From NCBI GenBank assembly GCA_016892645.1, contig JAFEMX010000009.1, forward strand, positions 112,987 through 176,986: 64,000 bases of DNA, given 5' to 3'. This DNA is from Micrococcaceae bacterium RIT 802 (lineage in GTDB: Bacteria; Actinomycetota; Actinomycetes; Actinomycetales; Micrococcaceae). Below are positions 19,747-28,405 of this stretch, in pieces. The notes below the pieces were generated by a model that was given only the letters and a program-made list of their open reading frames with translations, searched no databases and had not been told where the DNA came from. The translations under genes were made by a program, and so were the position numbers. Within the stretch, counting starts at the first letter, position 1; each line of letters starts with the position of its first letter.

Positions 19747-19776
19747 ACCGTCCCACTTCCTTCGAAGTGGGACGGT
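19747..19776. terminator. 13-bp perfect hairpin between convergent gajB and unknown gene
   Basis: ACCGTCCCACTTC and GAAGTGGGACGGT form a perfect 13-bp stem with a four-base loop CTTC. It lies in the gap between two convergent genes, fitting a two-way terminator, although no T-run follows on either strand. Confidence 0.6.
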
Positions 19777-19867
19777 CAAAACGACGACGCGAAAACAAGT
19801 GGCATGCCCCTACTCTGTGCGCAGACTTAAGACCGAAACGCGTCGATGACGCTCTCGTAGAGCTTTC

Positions 19868-20968
19868 CTATCTTTGCCCACTTAAGCTCGAAAAGTATCT
19901 GACAGCTACTTTTTGTCCAGGATCGCGTCCTAGAAGCCATTGCAGAATGGTTGTTGCAAGCGCCGAGCCGGCGCCTACGGAAACTGCCAGTCCTATATTG
20001 AATGTCGCAGCATCTACAACACCAGCTGCAGCCATACCGACGGCCGCGTCGATCCCGTTTGGTTTGAGCCTGCTACTAAACGATTCTCCTTTCACCTTTT
20101 GTTTCAGCTCTCGCGCAGCTTCTTGCATCTCTTCTTCGAAGACGACGCTTCTAGCGGTCGTCGGTGCTTCATCAATGGAGCCTGTCGACAAGTCATTCAT
20201 TGCATGACGTAGTTTGTTCCTAAAATTCTCGAACGCGTCTCCCCTCCTGATGGAGATTGCGTCAGCGACGGACAACTCAGTCGTATCCAAGTTTGGCAAT
20301 GTACCGATTGAGAGCCGATTGACGTACCTAGTTCTTTCGCGCTGCCTGTCTGCCTCTTTACCGTCAATGGGGTTGCAGGCGTGGCCGAGGATGGTATCTA
20401 AAATTCGATGTTCCAATGGCCCGCTGAGCGTGACGTCGCAATGCGGCTGGCTCGCACAAACCGCTAACTGCCACGAGACGTGTATCAGCGCTGAAGCCAT
20501 TTCATGAATGGCTTTTCGAGCTTCGGCGGCAGAGGACATTTTTGGAATGGGAAGACCCATCACCCGGTAAAACTCGCGAGCTTGTTTTACATAGCTCTGT
20601 TCCTCGGAACCACCATAATAGACCGCATCTGGATAGGCCTCCTCAAAATTGGTAAAAGGTTGGAGATCGGGAGGTATGTGGAACAAGCCCAAAATTGAAA
20701 GCCTTTTCTCCTCATGGAATGAAGGGCGTGCGGATTCGAACCGAAGAATGCCGCGATCTACAAGCGGTTCGACGAGAGCTAATTGTGCGACGACAGCATT
20801 GAAGGTGGTCAGGGCTTCGTCGAATCGACCAACCTCCCACAACCGTTCTACTTCGACAAGCGGGTCGGAGGCGACGATGCCATCGTGGGCAAGAAGGATG
20901 GCGAGAGTCTTCTTGTAGACATTTCCTTGCTTTTGCAACACCAAAGAGACTTTGGGGATTAAACCCAT
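19868..20968 (-). CDS. protein of unknown function convergent to Gabija
   Basis: 366 residues, unrecognised. The N-terminal two thirds are mixed soluble sequence with a helical pattern (VEVERLWEVGRFDEALTTFN). A conserved-looking stretch ISIRRGDAFENFRNKLRHAM lies near residue 245. The C-terminal region (about 305-350: alanine/glycine-rich, VGMAAAGVVDAATFNIGLAV) is hydrophobic enough for one or two membrane helices. Codon use and lower GC match the defence genes. It is convergent with gajB, so not part of that operon; its own promoter would lie near 20970-21100. No strong ribosome-binding site precedes the ATG. A defence role is suggested only by location. Confidence 0.6.
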   Translation of the reverse strand: MGLIPKVSLVLQKQGNVYKKTLAILLAHDGIVASDPLVEVERLWEVGRFDEALTTFNAVVAQLALVEPLVDRGILRFESARPSFHEEKRLSILGLFHIPPDLQPFTNFEEAYPDAVYYGGSEEQSYVKQAREFYRVMGLPIPKMSSAAEARKAIHEMASALIHVSWQLAVCASQPHCDVTLSGPLEHRILDTILGHACNPIDGKEADRQRERTRYVNRLSIGTLPNLDTTELSVADAISIRRGDAFENFRNKLRHAMNDLSTGSIDEAPTTARSVVFEEEMQEAARELKQKVKGESFSSRLKPNGIDAAVGMAAAGVVDAATFNIGLAVSVGAGSALATTILQWLLGRDPGQKVAVRYFSSLSGQR

Positions 20969-21208
20969 GATGGCTGATGAGGGGCCATATTTCAGGTCGG
21001 TCAGGACTTAGCCAGGTGTCCTCCCTAGACGCGGATTGCCGGAGGGTGATCACCCGCTGCACGTCCTTTAGCGCGGCACCATTTGGCCTTATGGCAAAGT
21101 ACTTCGGACGACAGCCCAGGCCTTCTTCTAGCTGCTCAAGTATCCTCATTGTCCAAGTATTGGCTGGGCCTAGTTTTTTGGATAGGGCAGGTCCGATCTA
21201 CAACTTGA

Positions 21209-21604
21209 TTCGTTGCCTCTGTTGTCCTGCCTATTGCGGATCGGCTGGAAAAGGTTTCGTCTCCAGCTGTGTGTCAACGCCAAAGGAAGACCGAGCGATT
21301 CCGTCGAAAATGTTTGGAGACGCTCTATTACGAGCTCCACTCAATGGGCGTCCACGACCTCCTGTGTGAGTCCAGAACGCCGAGCCAGAACCAGAAAGAC
21401 ATCGCCCACGTCGTCGGACTTCGAAACCAGGGGCTGGCCACGGACTTCCATATTGCCCATGCTCGCGGCGCAGACGAGCCCCTCCTCTGGATACCGGACA
21501 CCTTCCTCGGAGCCCTCAACGCGGGTGCCAACGGTGAAGTCGAATATATGGAGGTTTTGCAGTCGATGATGATCGTTGAAATGCGGACCCCGGACTCGCT
21601 CTAA
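21209..21604 (+). pseudogene. 3' part of a DUF3800-like gene, N-terminus missing
   Basis: The frame is open from 21209 (just after a stop) to 21604 without a good start codon. The readable protein includes RQRKTERFRRKCLETLYYEL, LLCESRTPSQNQKDI and EPLLWIPDTFLGALNAG, a pattern I associate with the C-terminal half of actinobacterial DUF3800-like proteins (RNase H-like fold); that assignment is from memory. The N-terminal half, with its conserved acidic start, is absent. A GTG at 21269 could start a 111-residue product but lacks a ribosome-binding site. It marks the right edge of the low-GC defence island. Confidence 0.55.
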
Positions 21605-21610
21605 AAGCGA

Positions 21611-21655
21611 AAGGCCCAGGGCCCAGTCGTCCGGCTGGGTTCCTAGGGCCTTCTT
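21611..21655 (+). terminator. rho-independent terminator after the DUF3800-like remnant
   Basis: AAGGCCC at 21611-21617 pairs with GGGCCTT at 21646-21652, with GCCCAG/GGCTGGG extending the stem inside; TTCTT follows. It lies seven bases after the stop codon. Confidence 0.75.
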
Positions 21656-21907
21656 CCCGCACCATCGCAATGGGGGGCAGTACCTAGTCTACTGCGCGGC
21701 CGGTTCCTGCGATCAATGATCCGCGGATGCCTGTTCGTCTCGTGGCGACATACGTGCGGGCAGTACGAAGGCTGAAGCCCGCTCACCGCTTCAACGACAC
21801 CGCTTGTCGAGCTTGGCGTGCGTCACGTCTTGACCATGACGTCCACGAAGGGAAGGGTGAACGCATTCGTGGAGTGATTGACAACAGTTCGAAACGAGGA
21901 GCCTCCC

Positions 21908-23455
21908 ATGTCCGACCAGCGCACCCTGTCCACCATGGGAACCAGTCCCGTCCGCCGTCGTGCTTTCCTGGGAGGTGCAGCCGCCCTCGGCGTCGCGGGC
22001 CTCGGGGGAGCGGGCCTGTTCGCCGGGACGGGGACCGCGCGGCCGGCCTCCGCCGCAGCTGCCATCCCGGACGCGGACCAGGACGCGCTGGACCTGTTGC
22101 AGCGGATGTTGCGCTTCGACACCCAGAACCACGGGCAGGGTGCCAAGACGCGCCAGCATGCGGAGATGCTGCGGGAGGTGTGGGAGCGGGCCGGCGTGCC
22201 GGTGGAGATCATCGATACGCCGCAGCCGGACAACGTGCACCTCATCGCCCGCATCCCGGGCACGGGGACGGCCAAGCCGCTGCTGATCCTGGGACATTCG
22301 GACGTGGTCCCGGTGGAGACGGAGAACTGGGACGTTGACCCCTTCGCCGGCGAAGTGCGCGACGGCGAGATCTACGGGCGAGGGGCACTGGACATGAAGG
22401 GAGCCAATTCAGCCACCATCAGCGCGCTGCTGCGCCACCTGGCCGAGGGGGCGGCGTTCGACCGCGACATCATCGTGCTCACCGACTGCGACGAGGAGGC
22501 CGGGTCCTTCGGGTCCTCCTGGTTGGCGAAGAACCACTGGGACAAGCTCGACGCCGGTGCGGTGCTGACCGAGGGCGGCTGGTTCCTGGCACGGGACGAC
22601 AAGATCACCCCGATGCTCATCACCGCCACCCGGCAGGACAAGGTCTACTTCAACCTCGACCTCACTGCCGGCGGGACGGCGACCCACTCGTCGAAGCCGA
22701 TGCCCGATTCGGCGGTCGTGGCCCTGTCCCGGGGCGTGGCCGAGCTGGGGGCGTGGGAGGCGCCCGTGCACCTGACGAAGGTGACCCGCGAGTACTTCGC
22801 AGCGCTCGCCGACGCGTCCAGCGACCGCCGGTTCAAGCAGGCCATCAAGCTGATGCTCAAGGCACACAGCCAGAACGCCCGTGAGCGGGCCGCGGCGGTC
22901 ATGGTCAAGCGGTCTAACTACCCGTACCTGCACCGGGCGCTGCTGCGGACCACGCATGCGTTCGTCATCGAGGACGCCGGCTACAAGGAGAATGTCATTC
23001 CCTCATCCGCTCATGTACGGGTTAACTGCCGGGCCATTCCGGGTGGGCAGAAGCCACGCGACTTCCTGGCCGAGGTCCGCCGAATGATGAAGAGGCGCGG
23101 CATCACCGTCGAGCTGGCCGTCACCGACGGGATGAGCGAAGCCGAAACGCTGGATCAGTTGGACACGACGTGGGCGACGCCACCGGCAGACGTGGACACG
23201 GACCTGTTCAAGGCGCTGTCCGCCTCGGCCGCGGAGACCTATCCGGACGCGGCCTTCGCCCCGGCGCTGTTCGAGGCCGGGACCAGCCTGGCGCCGTGGA
23301 GAGCCAAGGGCATCCCCGGCTATGGCGTTTACCCGTATGTGATCGACAACGAGCAGCTGATCGCCATGCACGGCAACAACGAGCGGATCTACGTGGAGGC
23401 GCTGAAGCAGGGGAGTGACTTCATGTACGAGGTGTTTGGGCAGTTCCTGACCTGA
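21908..23455 (+). CDS. Tat-exported M20 family metallopeptidase
   Basis: Zinc-dependent amidohydrolase/peptidase of the M20/M25/M40 family (515 residues). The N-terminus has a twin-arginine signal (RRRAFLGGAAALG) with an Ala-x-Ala-like end, so it is probably folded in the cytoplasm and exported. Metal site: GHSDVVPVETENW and the GRGALDMKG segment, then DCDEEAGSFGS with the catalytic glutamates; a dimerisation domain follows. The ATG at 21908 is chosen because GAGGAG lies six bases upstream; the upstream ATG at 21878 has none. The last 24 codons have a near twin at 29609-29680. Substrate is unknown. Confidence 0.9.
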   Translation: MSDQRTLSTMGTSPVRRRAFLGGAAALGVAGLGGAGLFAGTGTARPASAAAAIPDADQDALDLLQRMLRFDTQNHGQGAKTRQHAEMLREVWERAGVPVEIIDTPQPDNVHLIARIPGTGTAKPLLILGHSDVVPVETENWDVDPFAGEVRDGEIYGRGALDMKGANSATISALLRHLAEGAAFDRDIIVLTDCDEEAGSFGSSWLAKNHWDKLDAGAVLTEGGWFLARDDKITPMLITATRQDKVYFNLDLTAGGTATHSSKPMPDSAVVALSRGVAELGAWEAPVHLTKVTREYFAALADASSDRRFKQAIKLMLKAHSQNARERAAAVMVKRSNYPYLHRALLRTTHAFVIEDAGYKENVIPSSAHVRVNCRAIPGGQKPRDFLAEVRRMMKRRGITVELAVTDGMSEAETLDQLDTTWATPPADVDTDLFKALSASAAETYPDAAFAPALFEAGTSLAPWRAKGIPGYGVYPYVIDNEQLIAMHGNNERIYVEALKQGSDFMYEVFGQFLT

Positions 23456-23599
23456 ACCGGCGGCGGATCTGCTCGCGTGCCTGGGCGGCGGCGACTTTCG
23501 TTCCGGGCCCCGATCCTCCGCCGGGGGTGCATGGGGCGTGGGGGCCATTCCGACGCGCCCTTCGGGACAGCCGGATAGCGGCGATCACCAGCAATCGGA

Positions 23600-25081
23600 T
23601 CAGAGGTGCAGAACTGATTGCGCCAATGCTGCCGCAACAATGAACGTACTCGTCAGCGTAATGAGCGCTACCACGACGACCCTCCAGCTGAGCTGCTTGA
23701 TGGCCCCGACGTCACGTCCCAGACTCAGACCGATCAGAGCGAGCTGCAATAGACCAAAGAGCATGACGTTCATGCCATCAACGAGACCAACGAAAATGTC
23801 GGCAAAGGGCATGAACGGGGCGCTGAGAATCGTGGCCAGGCCAAGTACCCAGACACTGGCCGGAACGGAGGGAAGCCACTTTGCCATGCGGAAGGCCACC
23901 GCCGTCAGCGCCACCAACAACAACGTTCCCAGCAGCTGGATTGGTTTGAACTGCCCGGTGCCTATCGCGTTGAGCATCAAGCCCAGCAGTCCCGCGCTCG
24001 CGTAGACGAAGAGGCTGACCTTCCAGCCGCGCGGCTCCGACGGATCGTCGGCAGCGCCTTCCTGGATGGCAACTTCTGCCGTCATCTGGAATGTGTTCGA
24101 GGTGTTGTCAACGGGTTCGTCGGCGTGGTGCTCCACCATGCCGGTATCATCTCTCGAGGCATCTCCCGGCGGAATGGCACCACGGGCGACGAGCTTGGCT
24201 TCGTCGATTTCGGCTTGTGGACGGCGCCACACCCGGGTCCAGAACAGGTACAGCTTGCGCGCCAACGGGAGTGACAGGAAAACACCCGCATAGAATCCGA
24301 CGATGTTGGTGACCAGGTTCGACAGGCCGGCAACCGCCAGGATGTCGGGGGCCTGCTCCGGGTAGAGTGCCGACAGGGCGCCAACCCCGCCGAGCATCAT
24401 CGAGGATGAACCGAGACCCAGCCCCATGGCAAGTGCCAGCGGGCTGAAGATTCCCAGGCTGCCCATCAGACCGGCGATGACGGAAATATACAGGGCCCCG
24501 AACAGCGACCCGAAGATCCAGACGCCGAACACGCCACGGTACTCGGGCGCCCGCGTGCCGAACTTCTCGATCGCGAAGGCCAGGTATGACTCCCGGTCAA
24601 CGGACCAGCTGGCACCAATGGCAGCCCTGCCCATACGCAGGCCAACCGCAATCGGCAGGGCGATGATGACCGTGCCGAAGACGTGTCCGACTTCCTGCAA
24701 CATGATCGCTGGCCCGAGGTTGGTGATCCTCCCCAGGCTTGGACCAATGCCCATGCCCAGTAGCGCGAGGAAGAGGACGATGCCGATACGGATCTGCGGG
24801 TCGCCGACGGCCCGCACCCGCCCGGATACTGGCTTGAACCGCTGCAGACCCACGATGGAGCCGAGCAGGACGGCCCAGATAATCGGGAACAAGACGATAG
24901 CGGAGATTCCCAGCTTGATCGTGTGGTCGCCGATGAAGATCGCCACGAGGGAGATGAAGACACTGAGCCCCAACGAGATCATCCAGTGCCTTAACTGAAT
25001 GGAGGGTCCCGCTAGCGATGTGTCTTTATCGCCAGGGAGTTGGGCAACGACCGTTTTGGAGCGTGAAGACTTCTGAGTCAT
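23600..25081 (-). CDS. multi-pass membrane protein, DUF3100-like putative transporter
   Basis: About 493 residues with roughly ten hydrophobic segments, in two similar blocks either side of an acidic linker (around residues 300-345). Glycine-rich stretches such as MGLGLGSSSMMLGGVGAL are typical of transporters. The sequence resembles the DUF3100 family, whose substrates are not established. I start it at the ATG at 25081; the open frame continues upstream to 25189 through unlikely sequence. The palindromic element at 25083-25093 sits against this start codon, so the true start or promoter may differ. Divergent from the amidohydrolase operon and probably its uptake system (inference). Confidence 0.7.
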   Translation of the reverse strand: MTQKSSRSKTVVAQLPGDKDTSLAGPSIQLRHWMISLGLSVFISLVAIFIGDHTIKLGISAIVLFPIIWAVLLGSIVGLQRFKPVSGRVRAVGDPQIRIGIVLFLALLGMGIGPSLGRITNLGPAIMLQEVGHVFGTVIIALPIAVGLRMGRAAIGASWSVDRESYLAFAIEKFGTRAPEYRGVFGVWIFGSLFGALYISVIAGLMGSLGIFSPLALAMGLGLGSSSMMLGGVGALSALYPEQAPDILAVAGLSNLVTNIVGFYAGVFLSLPLARKLYLFWTRVWRRPQAEIDEAKLVARGAIPPGDASRDDTGMVEHHADEPVDNTSNTFQMTAEVAIQEGAADDPSEPRGWKVSLFVYASAGLLGLMLNAIGTGQFKPIQLLGTLLLVALTAVAFRMAKWLPSVPASVWVLGLATILSAPFMPFADIFVGLVDGMNVMLFGLLQLALIGLSLGRDVGAIKQLSWRVVVVALITLTSTFIVAAALAQSVLHL

Positions 25082-25082
25082 C

Positions 25083-25093
25083 TTGTATACCAA
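25083..25093 (-). promoter_or_regulatory. palindromic operator candidate, transporter side
   Basis: TTGGTATACAA (read on the minus strand), one base upstream of the proposed transporter start codon. The same 11 bases occur at 25199-25209 in the divergent promoter. GGTATACA-type palindromes are typical of FCD-class GntR repressors, and one is encoded at 27735. Confidence 0.6.
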
Positions 25094-25178
25094 TCGGAGA
25101 TTTCGGCAATGTCGAACAAGCGTTTGGACGAACTTACGTGCGCCGTGATGCGAGTAACGGTACATCAATGTAATGTTG

Positions 25179-25217
25179 CTCACAAGCATTTGTCAGCTTT
25201 GGTATACAATCAATCTT
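25179..25217 (+). promoter_or_regulatory. operon promoter with overlapping operator
   Basis: A TATACA -10 element (25203-25208) lies inside the palindrome TTGGTATACAA (25199-25209); a weak CTCACA at 25179-25184 is spaced 18 bases upstream. Transcription would start at or just before the ATG at 25218, giving a leaderless or nearly leaderless mRNA, which is common in actinobacteria. A repressor bound here would block polymerase directly. Confidence 0.5.
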
Positions 25218-26759
25218 ATGGAATCAATTATTCTAGCGAAGCACGCACTGGTCGGCGCCGGGGAGGATCGACGGTGGTTGAACAATCCGGTCCTGCGTGT
25301 TCGTGATGGCCGGATCATCGAGGTATCCGCCCGGAACCCCTCCGGGCAGCGAGGCGGGGACTCCGACGCGCCTGAAGCTGTTGCGTATCCCGATGCGGCG
25401 GAGGTCATCGACCTGGGCCCGGCCGTCCTGTTTCCCGGTTTCATTGACCTCGACGCGCTCGTGGACATCGACCATCTTCTGCTGGACTCTTGGCACAGCC
25501 CTCAGGATGCCCTGTTGCTGGCCGGATCCGCTGAACATTGGCGGAACCACCGGACGGCGATTCTGACTCCCTCGGAGCGCGTGACGTTGCGGACCTTCGG
25601 GCTGGTGCAGCTGGCCTTGCATGGCATCACGAGTTATATGCCGATCGCATCCGAGATCCACCTCGAGTGGAACGAGCAGGCGGACGAACTGCGGGAGATG
25701 GCCCGGATATCCAAGGAAATCGGCCTACGGGGCTGGCTCGGCCCGTCATACCGTTCAGCGGTTTCGGCAGCTGAACTGGATGCTGACGGACAAGTAACAC
25801 GGACGCTCGTGGCAGATGAGCAGTTGGCACGCCAGGGTCTTGAAGAGGCACTGAAATTTGCCGACGAGCTCATCGCCGCCGATGATCCACTACTGAGTCC
25901 CGTTCTGCTCCCTTGCCGCATTGAGACCATGAGCGATGACCTCCTGTCCGCAACGGCCGAGACTGCAGCGGAACGGGATCTTCTGGTGCGGCTGCATAGC
26001 CTCCAGCAGGGGTGGGAACGCATCCTCATCCAAGACCGCCTCGGCATCACCCCCCTTGACTTGTTGGAGCGGCATGACCTGCTCAATGACCGGCTGCTGA
26101 TTCCACACGCATTGTGGACGGACCGCAACCCGGCATTGGGCGGGCTGGAGAGGCAGGCAAAGGACTCGCCCGACTTGCGCCGTATCGCGGAGGCGGGAGC
26201 CAGCGTGGTGCATTGTCCCCTGACTACTTTCCGATATGGCGGCGTGCTCAATACGTTGTCGGACTACAACGCTGCGGGCATCACGATGGCTTTGGGCACC
26301 GATTCATTTCCACCCGACCTGGTCCGCGGCATGGACGTTGGACTGCACGCTGCCCGAGTGCAGTTCGGACATGGTTCGGCGGATTACGCGCAGTACGTCA
26401 ATGCCGCTACCACCGGCGGTGCCACGGCGCTGCACAGGCCCGACCTCGGCACCATCCAGGAAGGGGCAACCGCGGATTTCACAGCATTCTCGATGGCCGA
26501 TTTCCGTGACGGGGTAATCGACGATCCCCTGCGCACCCTGGTGCTCAACGGCACGGCGCGCAATGCCGTCTTCACCATGGTGTCGGGCCGAACCGTCATG
26601 CGCGACGGCCGGATATCGGGCATCGACCTCACGAGGCTTCGATCCGATGCCCAGGCCGCTTTCGACAAGCTGCGCGAGGGGTACGCTCTTCGAGACCCCT
26701 TGGGCCGGGCCGCTGACACGATCTTCCCCTCGACCTTCCCCCAGGAGAGCCAATGCTGA
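25218..26759 (+). CDS. amidohydrolase-superfamily enzyme with altered metal site
   Basis: 513 residues, metal-dependent-hydrolase fold related to the cytosine deaminase/chlorohydrolase group: N-terminal small beta domain, then LFPGFID, later LLIPHALW, VVHCPLTTFRYGG and the GTDS aspartate motif near residue 360, and the C-terminal NAVFTMVSGRTVMRDG. Where the family normally has HxH after PGF(I/V)D, this protein reads FIDLDALVDIDH, so the usual first metal ligands are absent. It may use a different metal arrangement or be non-hydrolytic. First gene of an operon; it overlaps the next gene by seven bases. Substrate unknown. Confidence 0.8.
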   Translation: MESIILAKHALVGAGEDRRWLNNPVLRVRDGRIIEVSARNPSGQRGGDSDAPEAVAYPDAAEVIDLGPAVLFPGFIDLDALVDIDHLLLDSWHSPQDALLLAGSAEHWRNHRTAILTPSERVTLRTFGLVQLALHGITSYMPIASEIHLEWNEQADELREMARISKEIGLRGWLGPSYRSAVSAAELDADGQVTRTLVADEQLARQGLEEALKFADELIAADDPLLSPVLLPCRIETMSDDLLSATAETAAERDLLVRLHSLQQGWERILIQDRLGITPLDLLERHDLLNDRLLIPHALWTDRNPALGGLERQAKDSPDLRRIAEAGASVVHCPLTTFRYGGVLNTLSDYNAAGITMALGTDSFPPDLVRGMDVGLHAARVQFGHGSADYAQYVNAATTGGATALHRPDLGTIQEGATADFTAFSMADFRDGVIDDPLRTLVLNGTARNAVFTMVSGRTVMRDGRISGIDLTRLRSDAQAAFDKLREGYALRDPLGRAADTIFPSTFPQESQC

Positions 26760-27742
26760 TTCTTTCGCGCACCGACCTCGAACGCCTTGCCGACATCGAA
26801 GCCACCCACGCCGCCCTCCGCGACGTCCTCGGCCGGCAAGGCCATGACGCGCACACCGTCGCACCGCATGCCCTGCGATGGGAGGGGGAGGAAGCGGCCT
26901 ACATCCCCATGCTTGGGGTCGACCTTCGGTCCAACCTGGTGACAAGTAAGACCCTGATGGACAGCCCCGGCAATGCACGCAACAACAAGCCTTCCCAGGT
27001 ATCTGCCATCACCGTCATCGACCGCGAATCCGGCTTCCTCAAAGCCATACTCCACGGCGCGATTCCCACGCGTACCCGCACCGCGGCTGTATCCGCGGTC
27101 GCGACAGAGGCCTTAGCAAGAAAGGATGCCTCACGGCTCGGTCTCGTCGGGGCCGGGGCACTGGCATTGGAGCACGCGCGGGCCATCCATCGGGTGCGCC
27201 CGCTGGAAGCCATCACCGTCTGGAGCCGGACGAGGGCCTCCGTCGAAAACTTCCGGTCAAGCTTGGAAAGCATGTGGCACGGCACCGTGCCCGTCATCAC
27301 GGCGGCTGCATCCCCCGAGGCGGCTGTTCGTGGATCCGACATCATTTGCACGCTGACACCCAGCGTCGAACCCATCGTCTTGGGTGCTTGGCTGAGCCCC
27401 GGACAACATCTTAACGTGGTCGGCGCACGACCACGGCCCACTGACAGGGAAGTCGACGCCGATGCGTTCCACCGCTCCCGGGTCTTCATCGACCACGAGG
27501 AGACGGCAGCGCACGAGTCGGGTGACTACTTGTTGGCCGCTTCTGTCGACGGCACGTTGCCCGAAATCATCGCAGAACTCGGCAGTGTTCTCCGGGGCGA
27601 CGTGCCCGGGCGCCTGGATGACCAGGACATCACGCTCTACAACTCCGTGGGCACTGGCCTGCAGGACACCGCCATCGCTGAAGTCATTCTCAAGGCAGCT
27701 GCCGCAGCCGGGATCGGAAAGGAAGTGCCATTGGATGCCTGA
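26753..27742 (+). CDS. ornithine cyclodeaminase / mu-crystallin family enzyme
   Basis: 329-residue NAD(P)-dependent enzyme of the OCD/mu-crystallin family, whose members interconvert amino acids and cyclic imines or reduce ketimines. Family features: KTLMDSPGNARNNKPS-type substrate region near 65-80, IPTRTRTAAVSAVAT near 103-117, the Rossmann GLVGAGALALEHARAI near 128, and a VVGARPRPTDREVD segment. It overlaps the amidohydrolase by seven bases and the GntR gene by eight, so it is in the middle of a tightly coupled operon. The substrate is not evident; an amino acid or imine released by the amidohydrolases is a reasonable guess. Confidence 0.88.
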   Translation: MLILSRTDLERLADIEATHAALRDVLGRQGHDAHTVAPHALRWEGEEAAYIPMLGVDLRSNLVTSKTLMDSPGNARNNKPSQVSAITVIDRESGFLKAILHGAIPTRTRTAAVSAVATEALARKDASRLGLVGAGALALEHARAIHRVRPLEAITVWSRTRASVENFRSSLESMWHGTVPVITAAASPEAAVRGSDIICTLTPSVEPIVLGAWLSPGQHLNVVGARPRPTDREVDADAFHRSRVFIDHEETAAHESGDYLLAASVDGTLPEIIAELGSVLRGDVPGRLDDQDITLYNSVGTGLQDTAIAEVILKAAAAAGIGKEVPLDA

Positions 27743-28394
27743 ACCATCCGGCGAGGCCGCAAGCATGGTGGAGATCGCCGAAAAGGCGATCCGCGAAGGC
27801 ATCATCGACGGGACCCATGCGCCCGGAAACCGGCTCCGCGAACGTGAGCTCTCCGAGGAGATCGGTGTATCCCGGGTTCCGATCCGTGAAGCCCTGCGCA
27901 ATCTCGAGTTCCAGGGATTCGTGGCGATCCTTCCGCGGCGCGGTGCAATAGTGCGCGAGATGTCAGTGCAGGACGTCGACGAGCTCTTCGATCTGCGCTG
28001 CGCCTTGGAGCCACTGGCCGCAGGCGCGGCAGCACGGCACTATGCCGCGGGGTCGCCCCACGAGGGACTCGATCAAGCGATCAAGCACGCGGACATGGCT
28101 ACGGCCTCGAAGGATGCACAAGCCATTCTGGTGGCCAACGCCGAATTCCATACCGAACTCATCCATGCCGCGCGACATCGCATGCTCGCCGACACGATGC
28201 CCGCCATACTTGCCAGGACACGCTGGTTGTTTGCCCAAACGGCTGACCGCAGCGCCGATATCCAGTGCCACGAGCACCACCAGCTCTATGACGCGATCAG
28301 CTCCGGGGAAGTACGACTGGCCGAGGCCTCCATGCTGGCCCACGTCGAGGCCGGGCGTCGACCATCACTGCAATCCATAGCAACCCGCATTTAG
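27735..28394 (+). CDS. GntR-family regulator, FCD subfamily
   Basis: 219 residues. The N-terminal winged helix (RLRERELSEEIGVSRVPIREALRNLE, about residues 33-58) is the GntR signature, and the C-terminal helical FCD domain (from ELFDLRCALEPLAA, with histidine-containing helices NAEFHTELIHAARH and CHEHHQLYDAI) binds an organic acid with a metal. It is encoded inside the operon between the OCD-family gene and the second amidohydrolase. The likely target is the TTGGTATACAA element present in both divergent promoters at 25.1-25.2 kb, so it probably represses its own operon and the transporter. Confidence 0.92.
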   Translation: MPEPSGEAASMVEIAEKAIREGIIDGTHAPGNRLRERELSEEIGVSRVPIREALRNLEFQGFVAILPRRGAIVREMSVQDVDELFDLRCALEPLAAGAAARHYAAGSPHEGLDQAIKHADMATASKDAQAILVANAEFHTELIHAARHRMLADTMPAILARTRWLFAQTADRSADIQCHEHHQLYDAISSGEVRLAEASMLAHVEAGRRPSLQSIATRI

Positions 28395-28405
28395 AAAGGA
28401 TCCCC

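Noticed and set aside
21656..21907. possible tRNA gene or attachment site at the island edge
   Set aside because: I looked for a cloverleaf and conserved TpsiC and D arms; none is present.
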